A DNA stretch of 64,000 nucleotides from the NCBI GenBank assembly GCA_038501625.1, contig JAZAYU010000003.1, positions 1,615,001 through 1,679,000 of the forward strand, read 5' to 3'. Below the pieces are notes generated by a model, which worked only from the letters and a program-made list of their open reading frames with translations, was not told the origin of the DNA and ran no database searches. The DNA comes from Corbicula japonica (Eukaryota > Mollusca > Bivalvia > Venerida > Cyrenidae). Positions 22,446-35,300 of this stretch are shown here, piece after piece; the stretch's first letter is position 1, and each line of letters starts with the position of its first letter. The translations under genes were made by a program, and so were the position numbers.

Positions 22446-22531
22446 CACGGCGACATCGCCTAGCCAAGAGTGCTGTACATGGTTATAGACGTGCCATCCA
22501 AGTTCTCAACGATAAAGGAACGATAAACGCG
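22446..22531 (+). other. Candidate unassigned coding exon
   Basis: An open stretch between a possible acceptor (caccag) and a good donor (gtacgt) encodes TRRHRLAKSAVHGYRRAIQ and further residues, with balanced codon use and CpG-rich bases unlike the surroundings. It is phase 0 at the donor. I do not recognise the protein. It could be an alternative first region of the plus-strand gene downstream, or a chance open frame. Confidence 0.3.
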
Positions 22532-24105
22532 GCGGTACGTTTGCGATTGCTACATCACTGTGTTACATTTTGTTCTTTTCTGTACTTAATACCAAACAGT
22601 TATGGCTCTTATTTTTGGTCATAATCATGTGAAATACTTGAAACAGTATATTGATAGGGTTGATATTATGTGCTTATCTTACTCAGGATATGCCATACGG
22701 GATTTTACCAACATGACTCCGCTGTTTCCGATTTTCAATATATTTACATTTTTGAAAAGCCTGGAGGTTGTACAAATGAATGAAAAAAGAATAATTGAGA
22801 TATCTTTTACAACAAAAAAGTTAAGGTGTACCGCCGTGTTTCCGAGCCAGCGAAAAAAAAATATGAACAAAAACTATCAATTTCTATCCAATTTTAATCT
22901 ACTTTATAATTGTCCGATTTTCACTATTTTTATCATTTTTGAAAGCCAGGAGTTCGAGGTTGTACAATTTAATGCAAATTCACGTAGTCTAGATCATCAA
23001 GACGTTCTGTCATTGATAAGTGTCACACTGCTCTGACGAACATAGACATCGCTGTATAAAATGTCTGACCGACAGGCGGCCCTTTTGTATGGTAAACAAA
23101 TCCAAAATCAATCGCGGTTTCTAATGAAATTAGTTAACAGTGCTTTAGCCGTATATCTTCCACACTGGTGAAAGTGAAATTTAGGTAATATGATATCGAG
23201 CTACAAAATCAGGTATACGGACGTGAAAAAGTGGAGGCTTATGCCATATGAAGACATGTTTTCAACAGACATTCAGGACGAAACAAATGCTCAGGATTTT
23301 GCTTAATTGCCAAAATAATGACGTTTAAAGAGCGATTTTGCCATTTTTTGCGATTTTCTAGTGCAGTTGTTGAGAATGTTCACAGAAGTTATCGTAATGA
23401 TGTTTTTGAGAAATTTAATGTTTTTCAATTGACTTCGAATAACAACCTAACGCATTGAATTCAAATGAAATTCGCAAAAAGTATGCACTACAGCGCCGTC
23501 TTTTTTGTTAAAAGCTTATGCCAATGACCGACTAGCTTTTTGGAAAGCAAAATTTTGTATTGTCTATTATTGACAGTTTCACGACCCGATTTGATACTTC
23601 TGCAAAAGTATGTGTGTTCGCATGTTCCAAAGATTATTTTGTTGATTCAAAACCAAACTACAACTAAGTAAAGCTTAAACTTGTAGTGTCTATTATTTTC
23701 AGTTTCATTACCCGATTTAAGATTTCTGCAAAACTGTGTGTTCTGGTGTTCCAAAGATAATTTTTACATTCAAAACCTTATAAAACTTTAGCAACCAGTT
23801 GATTAGTGGAAAAATGCAAGATAACAGTTAAGCAAAATTATCAAAAAAGTAACGACGGATGTATCCATATCGAGCTAGCTAAACCATGTAAAATATTCCC
23901 TGGGATACCTCTGATCCCCGAGTTTCACAAAATGCTGATGTTCGTAGATTCGTGGTCAGCAAAATAAGTAGCTAATCTCTTTTCATTGTTCTCTACACAT
24001 TTTATTTGCTTTGGTTTAATAAATTTATAAGCTGTACATCTTTTGTTTATCATACACAGTGTACATTTACTAGTCAAAATCCATGTACAAGTATATGTTT
24101 ATTGT
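22532..24105. other. Intergenic region with a pair of ~65 bp direct repeats
   Basis: Segments near 22720-22780 and 22910-22970 share ccgattttca, tttttgaaa, gcc-gga and gaggttgtacaa, about 190 bp apart. A 144-codon plus-strand open frame covers both but looks like a by-product of this duplication. No supported gene. Confidence 0.4.
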
Positions 24106-24125
24106 TCGTTGTCGGAAATATCTTT

Positions 24126-24345
24126 ATGAGTAATAAGCCTAGCTGATAAGGAGCTGGAGAGAGGATTTAATAATAGGTACAGACTCCAAATGTGACGTCC
24201 TTCAACAGCCAATACGAGGCCTCTATGTTTTTATAGATAACGACTGAGTAAGGTTCTATCCATAAATAACGACTGAGTAAGAGTCTAATTATCTAAATTA
24301 TCCGTTCCGTCTGGAACGTGATCTTTGCTTTACATCACTGTTAAC
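24126..24345. repeat. Copy 1 of a duplicated promoter-proximal block
   Basis: Shares with 28983-29160, in order: ataagcctagctgataag, gagagaggattt, gtgacgtc, cagccaat, ggcctct, gataacgac and aagagtctaat. This copy has an extra tandem of gataacgactgagtaag-like sequence. Confidence 0.65.
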
Positions 24346-24571
24346 CGGTGTTCAAGTAGAAAGCTCAAGTTTGGTCCATTATAATACAAAAAACACTGGC
24401 CTGGACTATGTCTGGAGCTTGCAATCTGAACATCCCGATTTTTGCTAGGTGTTATATAGATCGTTAGCGTAATCAGGAAGGATTGAATAATTAAACGTTC
24501 AATGAAATATTAATCAAATATAAAAATATATGAAAATATATTTTAAAAAGCAATAAACATAAGTATTTTAC

Positions 24572-24660
24572 CGATAAAGCTCGTCTGAGAGTTGCAAATC
24601 GTGTACTTTCGTTTTGTGAACGGTAAACCGGAAGTCCCTCGGCGCGCGGGTGATTATGGG
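24572..24660 (-). promoter_or_regulatory. Promoter-like block with ETS site, possible 5' leader exon of KIF25
   Basis: ACCGGAAGT (24627-24635), an ETS consensus, adjoins the CpG-rich stretch ggcgcgcgggtg. On the minus strand the segment downstream could end at a splice donor (gtaaaata, after 24572). It might be an alternative upstream promoter for KIF25. No transcript evidence is available. Confidence 0.3.
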
Positions 24661-25546
24661 AAAGCGGAATAAGGCGAATTGCAAGAAATGAATTCTTAGG
24701 TTTAGCTGCTTTGGCCGCAAACGCGTACCAGAAAAGGTGGTGTTGGAAAATTCATCATATTGAGTTCATTTTTGCTGAAAGCTGAAACTTGGTAGATATA
24801 TTGCAAACATCATATTATTGAATAAAAACAGAAAAAATATAAGATATTGAAAAACACAAGTTTTCTTATAAGCTAATTACTTGTAAATAGTCCACCGGAT
24901 GTTCCTACTCGGGCTAAATAGTCCCAATTTTTTGCCTTTTGGGGGCATTAAATGGCTAGTATGGACTGAAAGGAACATGTTTAGTAAATGAGATGCTTTT
25001 ACTGACACACTGATAGAAAATTTATGTTTGGAAATGCAGTATATGAAAAAAGGCCCTGGTTTTAGGATGGCATATGTAAAACAGTTTTGAAGATCACACA
25101 GAAGTGGAAAAAAACAGACAACCGGTTTCAAGGTGTTAAATCTCTGTTAATTGATACATGACCCCTACTCTTCTTGCTGGAAATGGGATACATAACCCCT
25201 ACGTACTCTTCTTGCTGGAAAGGGACAGTAAGAACACTTAGCTTCAAAAGCATGTAAGTTAGCCCTTATTCAAATGGTACCAGCTATGATTGCCAGCCTT
25301 TTGAAACATGTCATGTTTACTATAGTTTATATAGGGAAGTCTATTTACAGGTTTTACACCACCACAGTACCCAATACCCTGCTGAAAATCCGATCTACCC
25401 TTGCGTTCTCCTCCTGAGACCTATAGTGAACGATTGGACTCGGTGGACTCCACTAATACTCTGCTTATTAGCAATCGCTCCTGGGACTTACGAAAGTTGA
25501 GACTATTTTGAAATGATGTTTTAGCCATTCAGATGTAATATTCAAA
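24661..25546. other. Intergenic region between the two genes, nothing recognised
   Basis: A small direct repeat (acccctac...cttcttgctggaaa) occurs near 25165 and 25198. No gene seen. Confidence 0.45.
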
Positions 25547-25548
25547 TA

Positions 25549-26017
25549 CACTCACCCAAAGTTGTAATTGGTCACTTTTTGTCTGTAATTTATCATTAGA
25601 AAGGCATTGACTTATTTCTTTCATTGTGATCAGTTGCCAACTGTCTTCAATTTAGTATCTTGTAATAAATGACTTTGAAACAGTTTAGCGAGAATTAAAT
25701 GTATCCTAAATTTTGATAAAAATGCATTTTATCCAATTAAAAGTCAAGCAACCAGAAAATTGCTCTAAATTGCTTGTTGTGTTTTAATAGAACCCGTCGT
25801 TAGTAGGAAGAACGTTAAACATTTTTAATAAGCGGTGTAGGTAAATGGTATTGGATTTATTTATGAAAACAATCAATACAGATTAAAAAGAGACTAAATA
25901 CTTGATTTCAAGACAAAACAGAATTTTTCTCAACCTCTCTTGACATAGGAAAGAAACAAAACTAGCATACATCGTAAACAAACGCAATTGATGACCAATT
26001 AGAACTTTGGGTGAGTG
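25549..26017. mobile_element. 469 bp MITE, Tc1/mariner-like, TA duplication
   Basis: CACTCACCCAAAGTTGTAAT at the left and the inverse of CACTCACCCAAAGTTCTAAT at the right, flanked by TA (25547-25548, 26018-26019). The inverted ends span about 28 bp with one or two mismatches. No ORF. Confidence 0.82.
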
Positions 26018-26019
26018 TA

Positions 26020-28982
26020 GTCGACTTTGTATAAGACATAAATGAAAAAAACGTTGGTTTCAATGTATCAAAGCATGGTAGCTGGAGAGATAACAGTGAG
26101 CGGCCATCTGAAAAAACACTGTCTACATCAATTACATCAAGGCCAACAATATTTGGAAACCAAGACGCTGTCGGAGCAGCATAATCAAGGTAAGATGTAT
26201 TTCTAAAGATAAAGTTGCCGACATTTCTGTCTCATCCGATTCTTATTTAAAATATACAAACCATTACATTTGCATGTTTCAATGAATTTAAGTACTAATG
26301 GATTAGTTTTAAATATTGTCCTGCAATACCTTATCAAGTGGGATATTAATATTACTCAGTATTTCCGCAGAATTATATGAACTCAAATATCGTAATCAAT
26401 ATCAAGTTGTTTAGCAAGAAAATCATCCATTATTACATAATCAGGGAGGGTAGAAGTATGGCTATTAGCATCAACTATGAGGAGACAATATTTAAATTCG
26501 GTACATTTCAGTGAGATCTCGTCATGTAAATTATAGTAATAATCATCGTTATAAAATCTAGATTGCATTGGTGGTATGTAAATTCAAGCAACAATAACGT
26601 CTTCATCAAAATTACACAATGAATCTTTGGACAACTTTGCCCAAAATATGTACTCGCAATCATTTTCAATAATAGTTACTTATTCAGTATGGCAATCGCG
26701 AATATAGAAACTGATACCTCATGATTTTCTAATAAATTCTTGCTTTCTTAACTGTGAGAAAAAAGTATACCCAGGACTGTCCCTGGTTCATTTATTATAT
26801 CTTAAACATCCAGCTTGCTTTCTTCTGTACATTAAGTGTCGAATTCGTTTATTACATTAATAAAATCAGGATATTGGACACGAGTTTTTAGACCGCATAC
26901 CACGGGGTGGGGGGCGGGGTGGGGTGGGCGGGGGGTCGCGCATTTGTTTCATAGTTATGCGGCTTCAGAAAGTAGTGCATATTAAGAAAGTAAATTTTAT
27001 AACGATCAACGGTGACGAACATTTGTAGGACAATGCGACAAAGAAAACAAGAAAAACAATTTAATGTTGTTCAAACAAAAATGAAAAATTTATCAAAAAT
27101 CCGATTAAAAAAAACAAATCAGTCACGTGATCAGTGATCAGCTACTTTAACTTTTACCTTTACCACATAAAACAAATTTTGAGCAATACTCTTTTGACAC
27201 TTTAATAGCATCACGATCCATACTTGAAAACAACATTAAAAATTAATTTCGAAATCATGTAATCGTGTTTCTTCTCCCGTTTCTGTATCCTATAATGTTT
27301 TGTCTTGATGCTACATATTCAAATGCAAACTTACAAAAACATTCAAAGTTGTACATTTTATCTTGAGTATGGAGACCCTGCTTTTCAGTGCAATCGGCAC
27401 TGGTTGTAGTTCGCTTGTGAAATCGTCTAAGGTTTTTTTTATTTGATTGCAAACATATTTCTTGTGCCGACTTGATGCTATGCATAAAAAATTGTGTTCG
27501 TCTGAAATCACATTTTCACTGCATTTACATTAGCAATTAAACTGAAGTGTCCAGGGCTGTTAAGTTCACATTCATTGTAAACGAGTTCTAATGCATAAGT
27601 GTTAGCGCTTGAGTTGAGCTCGAAGCTGAGAAAATTATCTTGGAAATAACCTGTGCTCGTGAGCAAGTATTTGACAGTGCAGTTTCTAGCCTGTGCACAT
27701 ATTAAACAATGTTAGCTAGAATTGACATTCAACGCGACAGTCTTTCGACGTTTTCAGCGCTTTGATTTAAACTTAAAACCAACGTAGTAACACTGTTACC
27801 CGCTTGACTGTTTCACTGCGCATGTCTGTACTTTCAGCAGACAGCGACATTAGTAAACCAATTTTGTCTGGCGGCAATAACCGCCAGAGAATCCTTAGCG
27901 AGCTTCAGTTATCTTTCCTTGAGGTTTAAATATATGCGATATTCCCCATGTATTCAAGTAAAGTACGTGCTGCTGGAGATTAACAACACCAGTTAGTGTT
28001 AGATTTAAAATTACAACGAACTGGGAGTCATATAATTTACATTTTTACCATTATCCCAACTGGGTTGCTGATAGCAATTTGATGGCACTTAACCTGGTCA
28101 CTGATTTATTGCCATGCGTATGTTTGAAATGCCTACGTTACTGGGGTATGTTAAACCTTCGAGTTGCACAAATGTTGCACAAGGTTTGCCATATCATGTC
28201 ATTCAGTGCGCTGTTAACACCTTCAGATGCTGGTTTATTAAAATATTAGCTGTACCTCTTCTTATCTTTATCACAAATGGTGCATATTTACTCGATCATG
28301 TTATATCCTAGCCCAACTATTTGTGCGCAACAAGGGCTTTTCTATATATACGATGGTCGCCCTTCGCGCACAACACAGTTACTATTCAAATCAATGCGGA
28401 AAATTTTCCTTCCATGTCTATATGCCAGCGATAAGAATCTTTGTCGCAACTTTTTCAAATAGTTATATAAACCTTATATATCTTAAAAGAAATTACATAC
28501 CTGAAAAACTAATTCCAATTAGAATCAATATATGTGATACTTTTTAAGAAACTTGTTCGTTCATTAAGAAAAAAAACTTATAAACCTCCACACATGTCAC
28601 ACCGCTAAAAGTCTACCTGACTTTAGATTATCGACTTATAAAAGGGACGCTTTCATTGGTAATCACATTAAAATCAACATGTACACGGCATAAACAATAG
28701 TAAGTTTAAAATGTTATTTGTGGAATTTTTTTTATATTTTATTGATACTTTAGAGACTATTTATGTTTTATAACAACAAATGAACATAGCAGTGCTGAAA
28801 TTTTCAAATGGCAGTAAAAAACTGGGAATTTAAAGCAGTGCGATTTCAACCACAGTTTTGATCGTAACTTCTTGAGATGTAAAGGACGGACAAAAGTAAA
28901 AAGTCAGTATGATAATGGGTCTGTGCTTGCAGTTGAATAATTGAGACTAGTTATATCCATGTCAAGGTTTATCATGAATTAT
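26020..28982. other. Intergenic region between KIF25 and CEP57
   Basis: No coding exon is supported. A G-rich tract lies at 26904-26935, and a small hairpin (tggcggcaataaccgcca) near 27870. Otherwise unremarkable AT-rich sequence. Confidence 0.45.
26904..26935 (+). other. G-rich tract, potential G-quadruplex
   Basis: 32 bases with at least five runs of three or more G separated by one T or C, in otherwise AT-rich DNA. It fits the usual four-run quadruplex pattern on the plus strand. Confidence 0.7.
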
Positions 28983-29160
28983 TGTGATGAACAATAGGCC
29001 TAATTGATAAGCAGCTAGAGAGAGAATTTTTAAAATTGATACAGAAAGCAAGTGCGACGTCATCCAGCAGCCAATCAGAGACCTCTAGTTTTTGGTTTAC
29101 AACAGTCGTTTATTTTCTGATAACGACGGAGAAAGAGTCTATGTTACCCGCTTTACATTG
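28983..29160. repeat. Copy 2 of the duplicated promoter-proximal block
   Basis: Counterpart of 24126-24345. Carries gcgacgtc, cagccaatcagag, acctctag and gataacgacggag, and ends about 40 bp before the CCAAT/ETS block of the CEP57 promoter. Confidence 0.65.
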
Positions 29161-29201
29161 TACGTTGAAATAGTCCACATTTTTTGGTTTACCAAAATTG
29201 A

Positions 29202-29234
29202 CCAATCAGCGAGCCTGTTACAACCTACTTCCGG
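29202..29234 (+). promoter_or_regulatory. Promoter-like CCAAT box and ETS site upstream of candidate CEP57 exon 1
   Basis: A CCAAT box in the strong context accaatcagcgag (CCAAT at 29202-29206) is followed by ACTTCCGG (29227-29234), an inverted ETS site, then ggcggg. This combination is typical of housekeeping promoters. It lies 80-110 nt upstream of an ATG exon with a good splice donor. Confidence 0.5.
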
Positions 29235-29313
29235 CGGGTAATGAAAATGAAAACAAACTGATTTTTTTTCAGAATCCGCAAAAATATCTTAGAGTTATGC
29301 ATAAATGTACATA

Positions 29314-29337
29314 ATGGAAGATGAAGCAACGCATGAT
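29314..29337 (+). CDS. CEP57: Candidate CEP57 exon 1 (8 codons)
   Basis: ATG followed by seven codons (MEDEATHD) and a consensus donor gtgagt, phase 0, which fits the phase-0 acceptor at 62314. It lies just downstream of a CCAAT/ETS promoter-like block. Very short first exons are common, but the assignment across 33 kb is inference only. Confidence 0.42.
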
Positions 29338-32300
29338 GTGAGTACCATTTCGTTCATTCTTTGGGTCACACTGTAAAGGCTTATATTGGCTGAAATTGAT
29401 ACAGTCCTTTCACACTTCATGTCCGATCTTGTAAACAAAACTGAAGCATTTTTTTCCAGAAAAAAGCATAGCCTCCCCCTTTAGAAATTGTTCATAATTC
29501 CCACCCAGGACAGCCATAAATGAGTTATGTTTAACAACCATCTTGAACAGAAATTACCCTGTTCATCACCATGTTCTTGTTACAATACAGGCAGTGCAGA
29601 TTCAGCAGAATCCATGCTGCCATCATGTATGACACTTTTAGGGTGTTAAAAGTTAATCACCACAGACAAGTTTTAGGAGGTCATCGCCGTTCCACCTGGA
29701 ATTTTCACAGTCCACTTGGCAAAGTGGACAAAGAGGTAGTGCATCATTCATAACAGCTCAGTTCAGTTTGGAACGTGGACACACAAAACTTTCCAAACTT
29801 TTTTACTTATCCGATTTTTTATAGCCATTGAAATGAGTGAATAAACATTTATAAATATTACTAAACCTAACCAATTTATTAATCTGATTAAAATCATCTC
29901 CTGAAAACTGCTATGCTATCAGGATCTGACAACAAGTATTGAATGAAGTAACTAAAACATGCTTTTATCCCTTACCATTCAAACCAATCAGATTGTCTCC
30001 TACAAAATCGCGAAATTAAACATAGTATTTTAAACCACAGAGTGTTGACAGCCTGCGTTAGACATATTTTACTGAAGATATATGTGTTTATGTAGTTCCA
30101 TTCATTTCTTATGTAATGACATCTTCAGATCATGTTGCTAGCTTTATAAATCATGCTTCCTCTGTTGACAATATCTAAAAATAGTAATCGGGTAAAACTC
30201 CTATGCTAAAACTTTTTGTTAGATCTGACTTCAGGGCTGGACAAATTTATTTTTTGGTAACTAGTCCAGGACTAGGTGGGTCAGATTTTCAGCTAGTCCC
30301 ACTTTTCGCGTAAATGTAAAACCAAGATTCAATAATTTTATCATTTATTAGCAAATGCAGTGTTGAAGAGATTTCTCATTCTCTCAAGTTCTACCTCCTG
30401 CATTTTCATTCAAGCATTTTCCAAGTGGAGTAGATGACACTTTGATCTCTGGTTGTGTCTGAATGTTAGCAATTTCTTTCTGAGATTCTTCTCTTAGGTA
30501 CCGAGTTTTGCACTTTTCATGTGTTTTACTTTTTTGATGCGAATGCAGGGGATCAATTCTCAAATTGCTACACCCAGAAGCCAACACATTTAGACTACCA
30601 TTATCTTCCTGGGCAAATTTAGGATACAACTTGCAATATTTACAAAACATCATTTGCCTCTCTTCCTCGAATTCTAACCAATCAAACTGTGTTAACCACG
30701 ATTTCTGAAATTTTCTCACTCACTTGTTTTGGTCATATTTCTTGTTTTTATTTACTCTATCATCCTCCTCCTCTCGTTTTCGTTTTGTTCCTTTATAACC
30801 AACAATATAATTCACGATACTCATACTTTAACACAACTTTAACACACCGATAAAATTAAAACAGAAAAATTTAGCAAGTCCAATGTCACTCGTTATTTGA
30901 AGATTTTACATATAATATTGACAGATTTTAATTGCAATTTATATAACAACAGCTTACCTCGGATGTGTATTGTCAATCTTCGATTTTGACACGATTATTT
31001 CACTTAATTACGCTAATAAAGTGCATAATCAAAAGCAGTGATGACAGTTGACATGTACACATTGTAAGAACGCAGCAAATTGGTCGGATAATTTTGATTG
31101 GGTAATTTAACAAACGGCGCGTTCTGATTGGTCCGTAATTACAGTATGGAAATCCCAGCAGAAGCATCACGGGGGTTCTCGATCTTATCGAAACAGATGT
31201 CAAAACTCTGTTATTTTGTGATTTACTAGTCACTGTCATCGTAATTTGATACGCGCATGCTGCTAATAAAGAACTATTCTGATTATTCCAACGAAATTCA
31301 ACTGGTCCGCATTGGAAAATCGAGCTAGCCCACAGACAAGCGACCGGTAAATTTGAGATTGTCCGATTCGATTTTCGGCTTGTCCCGGGCTAGTGGGTTT
31401 GTCCAGCCCTGGACTTTAGTGAGATTGTCAATTTATGACATTGAATTGATGACAAAAGATGTATGAAAATTAATGAATCATTGAATGTTAAATGTCAGTT
31501 TTCACTGTTGATTTGGGGTAGTTTTAAACATATGACACGAAAATAATGTATATCATTCCTACGGTTTCTTAATCAGACAAAAATCATAATTGATCAACGG
31601 AAATAATCTTACAACCCTTTTTGATCAATCATCGATTAAATAATCTAAGCATTTACAATAACAATGTACATGCTTAAATAAAGAATAATTTTATTGATAA
31701 GAATTCTTTATTAATAGTAATATTCTAGCAAAAAAATACTCATAATTGTTATTATATTGCATATTCTTTTTTGCAAATAAAGCCAATTTCAAAATGATAT
31801 TGTTAAGAGTCTTCCACTTGAGGCATGCAAAACACACAAAAAATTCTTTTTAAGGGAATTTGTTTTAAAAATGGGGAAAAATATATTAATTGGGAAGGGA
31901 GTTAAAATTCTTAAAAACAGCAAACCGATCATCGATCATTAAACTGATATTCGATAATAATCCATCATCTTTTATCCCTAATCATTACTAAATGAAATAA
32001 AATGCACTTGTTGACAATTACCGATTTATAATTAGAATTGATCACAAAAAATCTTTAGGTTGCTGATTCATGTTAAGTTTTCGCCAGCTCTCAGCGTGTG
32101 ATGCAAGTGCTTCAACATGGCTGGAGCTGACAACTGGATAACATGCTAAAAGAACATGGTCTGCATGAAAAAGCATGCTTTTTATTGTTTTTTGTTTCAA
32201 CCACTGTGAAATTTAATTCCTGCAAAAGCATTGTCATTACAGAAAATAAATTTCCTGCAGAACACATCAGTCATCATACATGGTGAAGATGCTAAAATAA

Positions 32301-35300
32301 GGTAAAAAAGCATGCAATTTTCAAATCGTAATTAAAGCGGCGTTACTTCAATTTAACCCGCTCTTGTATGAAATATTACATGTATTTGGAACTATAGGCA
32401 CAATTTTGCAGCTTTAGTTCAGGCTAATAAAATTTTAATTTACTAAAATAAATTTGGTCCGCGCGACTAAAAGCGAAAGTAGGATTTCCGAAACGTCACT
32501 GAAATTGAGATCGCGCATGAAGTGGTCTCTTTATTGGTGCTAAATATAGCTCCATTATATTTAGCTTCTTAAAAGTTAGCTAACGATAATTTAACAACAT
32601 CATTGAAAATCCAGTCTGTAAGAAAGAATTTGATTGAACCTTTTGTGTTCAGTTAGAAAGTTATAATATTGGAGTCTATATGGACAAATATGATTTTTCA
32701 ATAGTATATTCTTACTTAAGTTTAGGGCTGGGGCTTTAAGAGTAATAAGACATATTTGCAAATATCCTGTTACCAAAATGTCCTGCAAATTTGATTCTGC
32801 TTTATTGTATTTGTTGCTAACCTCCCATTTTATATGTCATATTCATTTTCAAAAAATAAATCAGAGGTGTACTATTCCATTTTATCGTCATGGAGAGTAA
32901 ATTATCCATTAGATCAAGTGAAGCAGGCGAAACATTCAACCGACCTGGCGAGTAAATTTTTAAGCATTGACATCTGTTTTCTTTAAAATGAAATATTTTC
33001 ACTCTGTTTACAAAATACAATTTCATTTCCAAGTACAATTCGATTTCTGGTATGTTCGGTCGATTTCCGGTGTATTGGAACATTTCTGATGTACAGTTAT
33101 GGTAACAGCAGCTTTATTTTTTGTTCCTTACTGGGTTTCCCAAATCAGAACGAGGCTGTAAGTGCACAGATTTTCCCATATGACAAAATGTCAGAAACAA
33201 ATGAAAATATTGTTTTATAGCTTTGGAAAACACATGCGGAAACCTATGTAGTAGAAACTTGGAAATATTTTTTAAAATATAAGGGCGAATGTACTTTCTT
33301 TACGGACGAGTTCACTTTTTTCATTCACTCCACCTGCAGGGCCAGTGGGTAAAAAAAGGTACACCTCTATCGTAGAGTGTAACGATAAAAACTACAAGCG
33401 CTGTGTTCAGGTTTGATCCTTACGTTTATTATATAATACTGACAGCACACATTGCCGGATGGATGGAATCCAGTATTGTTGTCGCAACTGTGTAACTACG
33501 GACCCGACACCTGTATGAAGTAGACATTCGTGTGTTGACTGAATAAGCATCCGTGTAAAGTAATGTTCGTGTGGTAGTAAATACGGGAATTTTGTTTCTT
33601 CGTGTACTGGTGCATTGTGTATTCTGCCACCGCATCGCACAAATCCGTCATTATCAATGAATAACTGTAGCTGTTTCACAAGGGTTGGTGTAATCTTTCC
33701 TGATTTCATACTATTAATCTCTTCCTTAAAAGAGTGTTGCTGAATATCACATATCCAAAACCTCTGGGCGTTAGTGATTTCTTGTGACGTTAGATATCCG
33801 TAATTTCTGCCGTCACGTGCCGTTCGTGCATTTGTTGAGAATCTAATCACGTACGCGGTGATGCGTAACAATTTATGTATATTGCTGTAACGGCTTATGT
33901 TAATAACTCTTCTCAATCCATTGTCGTCTGCAGAACACTGTAGCTTAGCAACGGATACTGGTTGCCCTTCGTGATCTTGATATTCTACCTCGTGATTGGA
34001 CGAGACTAGGTCATTTTGCTGCACTGAACTAGAATCGGTAATCTGGATCAGCCACTGCAGATTGTTGGTTAGCCAGATTGGACCAGTCTCCCACAAAGTG
34101 CTTGTACTCAACTCTCGTGCTGAAATTCCTCTTGTTAACAAATCAGCTGGATTGTTTTGCGTAGGACAATATCTCCAAGTGCGTTCTGCGGTCAGTTGCT
34201 TAATTTCATGCACGCGGTTTTTTACAAATCGATTTAAATTTTTCTTGCTTGACAACCAAGCAAGTACAATCTGACTATCGGACCAAAAGCTGATATTTGA
34301 TATTTGTAATGCGGTTTGTACGTGTTTGGCAGCAGCCATGAGTTCGAGCTGGGGAAGGGTTAGTTTTTTTACTGGTGCTACTCTGTTCTTGGCAATCACG
34401 AGTCGACAGTCATTCTGGTTGCACATGTACACTGCTGCGTCGTATGCTTGAATGCTAGCGTCTACGAACACGTGCAGTTCTGTGAGTTCTCGGTTGCTGG
34501 GATTGGTCTGTAAGTACTGTCTACTGAAATGAGGTTCTTGAATACTGTTTAAATCTGAGGAGAGTCTATTCCATTCATGTAAGTATTTCTCAGGTAGAGG
34601 ACTGTCCCAGTCTGTTTTTAGTTTCCATATTTCTTGCATCATGATTTTTGCACGTATGGTAACTGGGCTCAGAAGACCTAATGGATCATAAATCCGTGAA
34701 GAATATTTCAGTACATCTCTTTTGGTGACAGTGTCTAGTATTGGAATATCCCGTTGTGCAAAAGTGAGCGTGTCTGACGTGGGGTCCCAATTCATGCCCA
34801 GTACTTTGCATATTTCGTCTTTATTTAGAACGTTATCGTCTGCTGCAAGTTGTCGCAAAATCTGACTGTTTGATGACCACGATCTTAGGTTCATTCCCGC
34901 ACCGGAAATGAGCTGTCTGGATTCTTTGTAATATTGAAGCAGTTCATTCTCGTCCCTGAAGCTTGACAGTACATTATCAACATACAAATCCTGTTCGATT
35001 ATTTTCGAGATTTTTACATCCGGGCTGTTTTCAAGATGTTTGCTGATGGTAGTGCCAAGTATAAACGGATCTGAATCGGTAAGTCATAAGTGGACTTTGT
35101 GGATCGTTTGGATCGCTGAGCCAAAGGAAGCGAGTGACGTCACGATCTTCTTCATGGAGACCGATTTGAAGAAAGGCCTTTTCAATGTCGGCGGTGACGG
35201 CGAATCTGTGCATTCTGAATCTCAGCAAAATTGATGTTATGTCATTTAGTACAGGTGGTGTGGATTCGAGACAGTCATTTAAACTTGCATGATCATGGGA

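Noticed and set aside
22602..23036. 144-codon plus-strand open frame
   Set aside because: Low-complexity hydrophobic content, no family resemblance, and an internal DNA duplication accounts for its length.
29571..29753. Plus-strand open frame just downstream of the CEP57 promoter-like region
   Set aside because: No acceptor in frame, no family resemblance, and it would conflict with the phase of CEP57 exon 2.
34996..35234. Plus-strand open frames across the BEL element
   Set aside because: They are antisense shadows of the retrotransposon coding region.
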